From positions 1-16,492 of the forward strand of contig JAPXTA010000116.1 of the NCBI GenBank assembly GCA_033812735.1: 16,492 nucleotides of DNA. Reading direction: 5' to 3'. Under the pieces are notes generated by a model. That model made no database searches. It saw only the letters and a list, made by a program, of their open reading frames with translations, and was not told where the DNA came from. Every line of letters starts with the position of its first letter. The stretch's first letter is position 1. Both the position numbers and the translations under genes were made by a program. Origin of the DNA: JABFRJ01 sp033812735 (GTDB lineage: Bacteria; Pseudomonadota; Alphaproteobacteria; Rhizobiales; Hyphomicrobiaceae). This document shows, piece by piece, positions 14,391 to 16,492 of this stretch.

Positions 14391-14532
14391 TTCCCATTGC
14401 GACATGCGCAAGCATTCCCCGCCACAGCGTTTCATTGCCGATACCGAATTTTGAGAAGGACCGCGGCCCCACCCGCGTCTACCTCGAGCCAATGCAGCGC
14501 CAGGAGCCCGGCTATCAGTGAAGGGCGGCCAC

Positions 14533-15312
14533 ATGTCATTTGAACTACAGGCAGACGACGCGCTGTTCTTGGACATCGACGGCACCCTTTTAGATATCGC
14601 CTCCCATCCGGACCTGGTGACCGTTCCATCCGGTCTCACCATGGTTTTGCACGCGCTGCGCGCCGAGCTTGGGGGCGCGCTGGCAATCCTGTCGGGGCGG
14701 TCCATGGCTCAGGTGGACGCACTCCTCGCACCGCTTCGATTTGCAGGCGCTGGCGAGCATGGCAGCGTCGTCCGCTTCACACCAGAAGGCTCGATGGAGC
14801 AGATGACATCGCTGGTATCGTCAACCCTGACAGCGCCCGCCGCTGAAATCGCCGCCAGGTTTGCACCTGTCTTGCTGGAGATAAAAACGTCGGCGCTCGC
14901 CGTGCACTTCAGAAACGCTCCAGATGCCGAGATACCCCTAACCAAAGAATTGACCGCTCTCGTCGCCCGTCACCCTGGATGGAAAATGATGCGCGGCCGG
15001 CGTGTGTTCGACATCGTACCAGCAGGCATAACGAAGGGTGGCGCACTTCGGAGTCTGCTCGAGACCGCAATTTTTCGGGGCCGCCGCCCGGTCATGATCG
15101 GCGACGACGTCACGGACATTTCCGCACTGGCGGCGGCCACAGATCTGGATGGGGTTGGTCTGACGGTCGCAAGCAACGTCTTCCCTTCGCATCAAGCTGA
15201 CTTCTCAAGTCCGGCCGCTGTCCGCCAATGGCTTGCAAGAGAGGTCGCGCGCCTGGCTTCGAGAGCGCCCATCAACAGTGATACGCCATGGGGTACCCCA
15301 TGCCGGAATTGA
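14533..15312 (+). CDS. otsB: Trehalose-6-phosphate phosphatase
   Basis: OtsB dephosphorylates trehalose-6-phosphate to trehalose, an osmo- and desiccation protectant, in the cytoplasm. The 259-residue HAD-superfamily protein has motif I D14-I-D16-G-T (nucleophile and acid/base Asp), motif II SGR (54-56), motif III Lys168 in GITKGGAL, and motif IV G190-D-D-V-T-D195. GEHGS (74-78) and LLEIKTSALAVHFRN (114-128) are typical of the trehalose phosphatase cap region. ATG 14533 is preferred over the GTG at 14518 because AAGGG lies 7 bases before it. Its last bases overlap the otsA start, so the two are translationally coupled. Confidence 0.96.
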   Translation: MSFELQADDALFLDIDGTLLDIASHPDLVTVPSGLTMVLHALRAELGGALAILSGRSMAQVDALLAPLRFAGAGEHGSVVRFTPEGSMEQMTSLVSSTLTAPAAEIAARFAPVLLEIKTSALAVHFRNAPDAEIPLTKELTALVARHPGWKMMRGRRVFDIVPAGITKGGALRSLLETAIFRGRRPVMIGDDVTDISALAAATDLDGVGLTVASNVFPSHQADFSSPAAVRQWLAREVARLASRAPINSDTPWGTPCRN

Positions 15313-16492
15313 CGCCAAAACCCAGTTTGGGCCAAGCCGGCTTACCGGCCGCTGTACAAGAAAACCCATCTCCGTGGCTTCGCAGACTGATCGAGCGTGG
15401 CACATCAATCCAATGGCTCGTGCTGCTGGCAGCCGTCACTATTGGTCTATTGCTTGCACTCGTCTCGCCGTTGTCGAGAGCTGTCGTGGAAAATTGGTCG
15501 CTGCGCGATGCAGACCAGCGCGCGCAAATTCTGTTCCGCTCTATCCGAACCAATGTGGAAGGCGGCCTCGCCAACCCAAACCAGTCGAAACTCGATGAAC
15601 TGTTCAGCCAGATTTCCGGAAGTGGCAGCGCGCTCGCGATAGGATTCTGCCAAGCAAGCGGACAGCTACAGCACAACAGTACGCCCCGCCCAGTCTGGAT
15701 GAATTGCGCGCTCGTCCCACGCACAGCGCGGCCGAACACGACGATGCTGGACGATGGCGATCATCGAATCCACGCAGCGAGCTTTCCGCTGGCAGGCGGA
15801 CACTTGATCATCGCGCAAGACATGGCGTTCGCCGAGGTGCGCGAACTCGATGCACGCCGATACATCACGTTCTCACTCTTGGCCGTGATCCTCTGCCTAT
15901 CCATTCTGTCCGCGATAATGATCGCAATCCTCATGCGTGGCTGGACCAGATCATTCAGGGACGCACTTGCCCAACAGGGCTATCGGCGTATTGGCGGTCG
16001 GCCAGCCGCCCTGCAACCCGTCGAAGGCGATCTTCGCGCCCTTCTCGACGACATAAAATCGGAACGGAGATACGACGAACGTATCCGCATCGATTGGTCA
16101 CCAGCCACACTGCACAAACTCATCACCGACGAGCTGCCCGGCGCAGAACTCATTATCGTCTCGAATCGAGAGCCTTACATTCACAACAGCGCAGCTGACG
16201 GATCCATCACGCTCCAAACCCCTGCGAGCGGCTTGGTCGCTGCACTGGAACCTGTCGCGCGTGCATGCCGTGGCACCTGGATCGCACACGGCAGCGGCAG
16301 CGCCGATAGGCTCGTCGTCGACAAGACGGATCGCGTCGCCGTTCCGCCCCACGATCCATCTTACAGCCTCAGGCGTGTTTGGCTGACCGACGAAGAGCAG
16401 GACGGCTACTACTACGGCTTTGCAAACGAAGGCATCTGGCCACTCTGCCATGTGGCCTTCGTTCGCCCGACATTCCGGGAAAGTGACTGGCG
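15300..16492 (+). CDS. otsA: Membrane-anchored trehalose-6-phosphate synthase (GT20) with periplasmic sensor-like domain, partial
   Basis: The frame is open to the window end (397 codons seen, C-terminus missing). It begins MPELTPKPSLGQ. It overlaps the otsB stop by 13 bases; an in-frame ATG at 15288 is the alternative start. Residues about 38-58 and 188-212 are membrane helices enclosing a 130-residue periplasmic domain; a polar linker (213-265) follows. The GT20 domain starts near 283 with IIVSNREPYIHN (Arg290 corresponds to the phosphate-binding Arg of E. coli OtsA). It goes on with PASGLVAALEP, TWIAHGSGSADR and YYYGFANEGIWPLCH. OtsA joins UDP-glucose and glucose-6-phosphate. A sensor-fused form is unusual compared with the soluble E. 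coli enzyme; exact donor and acceptor are not proven. Confidence 0.88.
   Translation, partial: MPELTPKPSLGQAGLPAAVQENPSPWLRRLIERGTSIQWLVLLAAVTIGLLLALVSPLSRAVVENWSLRDADQRAQILFRSIRTNVEGGLANPNQSKLDELFSQISGSGSALAIGFCQASGQLQHNSTPRPVWMNCALVPRTARPNTTMLDDGDHRIHAASFPLAGGHLIIAQDMAFAEVRELDARRYITFSLLAVILCLSILSAIMIAILMRGWTRSFRDALAQQGYRRIGGRPAALQPVEGDLRALLDDIKSERRYDERIRIDWSPATLHKLITDELPGAELIIVSNREPYIHNSAADGSITLQTPASGLVAALEPVARACRGTWIAHGSGSADRLVVDKTDRVAVPPHDPSYSLRRVWLTDEEQDGYYYGFANEGIWPLCHVAFVRPTFRESDW

Noticed and set aside
15704..16198. 164-codon plus-strand frame in the otsA region
   Set aside because: It overlaps the otsA frame, which carries two membrane helices and GT20 motifs; the alternative frame is Arg/Thr/His-rich noise.

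Overview
The window reads as chromosomal DNA of an alphaproteobacterium, most likely of the order Hyphomicrobiales (rhizobia, Bradyrhizobium/Xanthobacter-like families). This is inferred from high G+C, a close hslV-hslU pair, a long-form SpeD/SpeH-type gene whose N-terminus looks like the rhizobial version, an EcfG-type (GGAAC/CGTT) promoter before otsBA, and a GGATTTCGC-type intergenic palindrome of the kind common in Bradyrhizobium relatives. The species cannot be named from this. No rRNA, tRNA, CRISPR, insertion sequence or phage gene was seen, and no gene-free stretch exceeds 300 bases.

Layout. 36-560: small secreted CHAP-type cysteine peptidase/amidase. 597-670: palindromic repeat between convergent genes. 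721-2886 (-): single-chain B12-dependent methylmalonyl-CoA mutase. 3047-3487 (-): four-helix membrane protein. 3668-4453: XRE regulator with a MmyB-type ligand domain. 4460-5029 (-): GNAT acetyltransferase. 5200-6432: exported protein made of three homologous beta-rich repeats, followed by a terminator. 6600-8444: hslVU ATP-dependent protease, preceded by a heat-shock-like promoter. 8559-9086: unknown exported protein. 9120-9758: class I SAM methyltransferase. 9771-10103 (-): single-domain PilZ protein. 10219-10773 (-): PagL-like lipid A deacylase. 10986-13481: AsmA-family envelope protein, divergent from pagL. 13757-14275: SAM-decarboxylase-like protein with its own leader and terminator. 14533 to the window end: otsB and otsA, translationally overlapped; otsA runs off the window.

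Themes. Much of the window concerns stress and the cell envelope: HslVU proteolysis, trehalose synthesis, lipid A remodelling, AsmA and c-di-GMP sensing. The most unusual gene is the S-adenosylmethionine decarboxylase homologue at 13757-14275. The serine that should become the pyruvoyl cofactor is Gly, and the catalytic His and Cys are Arg and Met. Yet the gene is intact, has a strong ribosome-binding site, a structured leader with a possible 19-codon upstream ORF, and a textbook terminator, so it looks like a maintained pseudoenzyme. The second notable feature is otsA, whose GT20 catalytic domain is fused behind a two-helix membrane segment enclosing a periplasmic sensor-like domain. The otsBA pair has a GGAAC-N16-CGTT element upstream, so trehalose production may be controlled both by general stress sigma factor and by a membrane signal acting on the enzyme itself.
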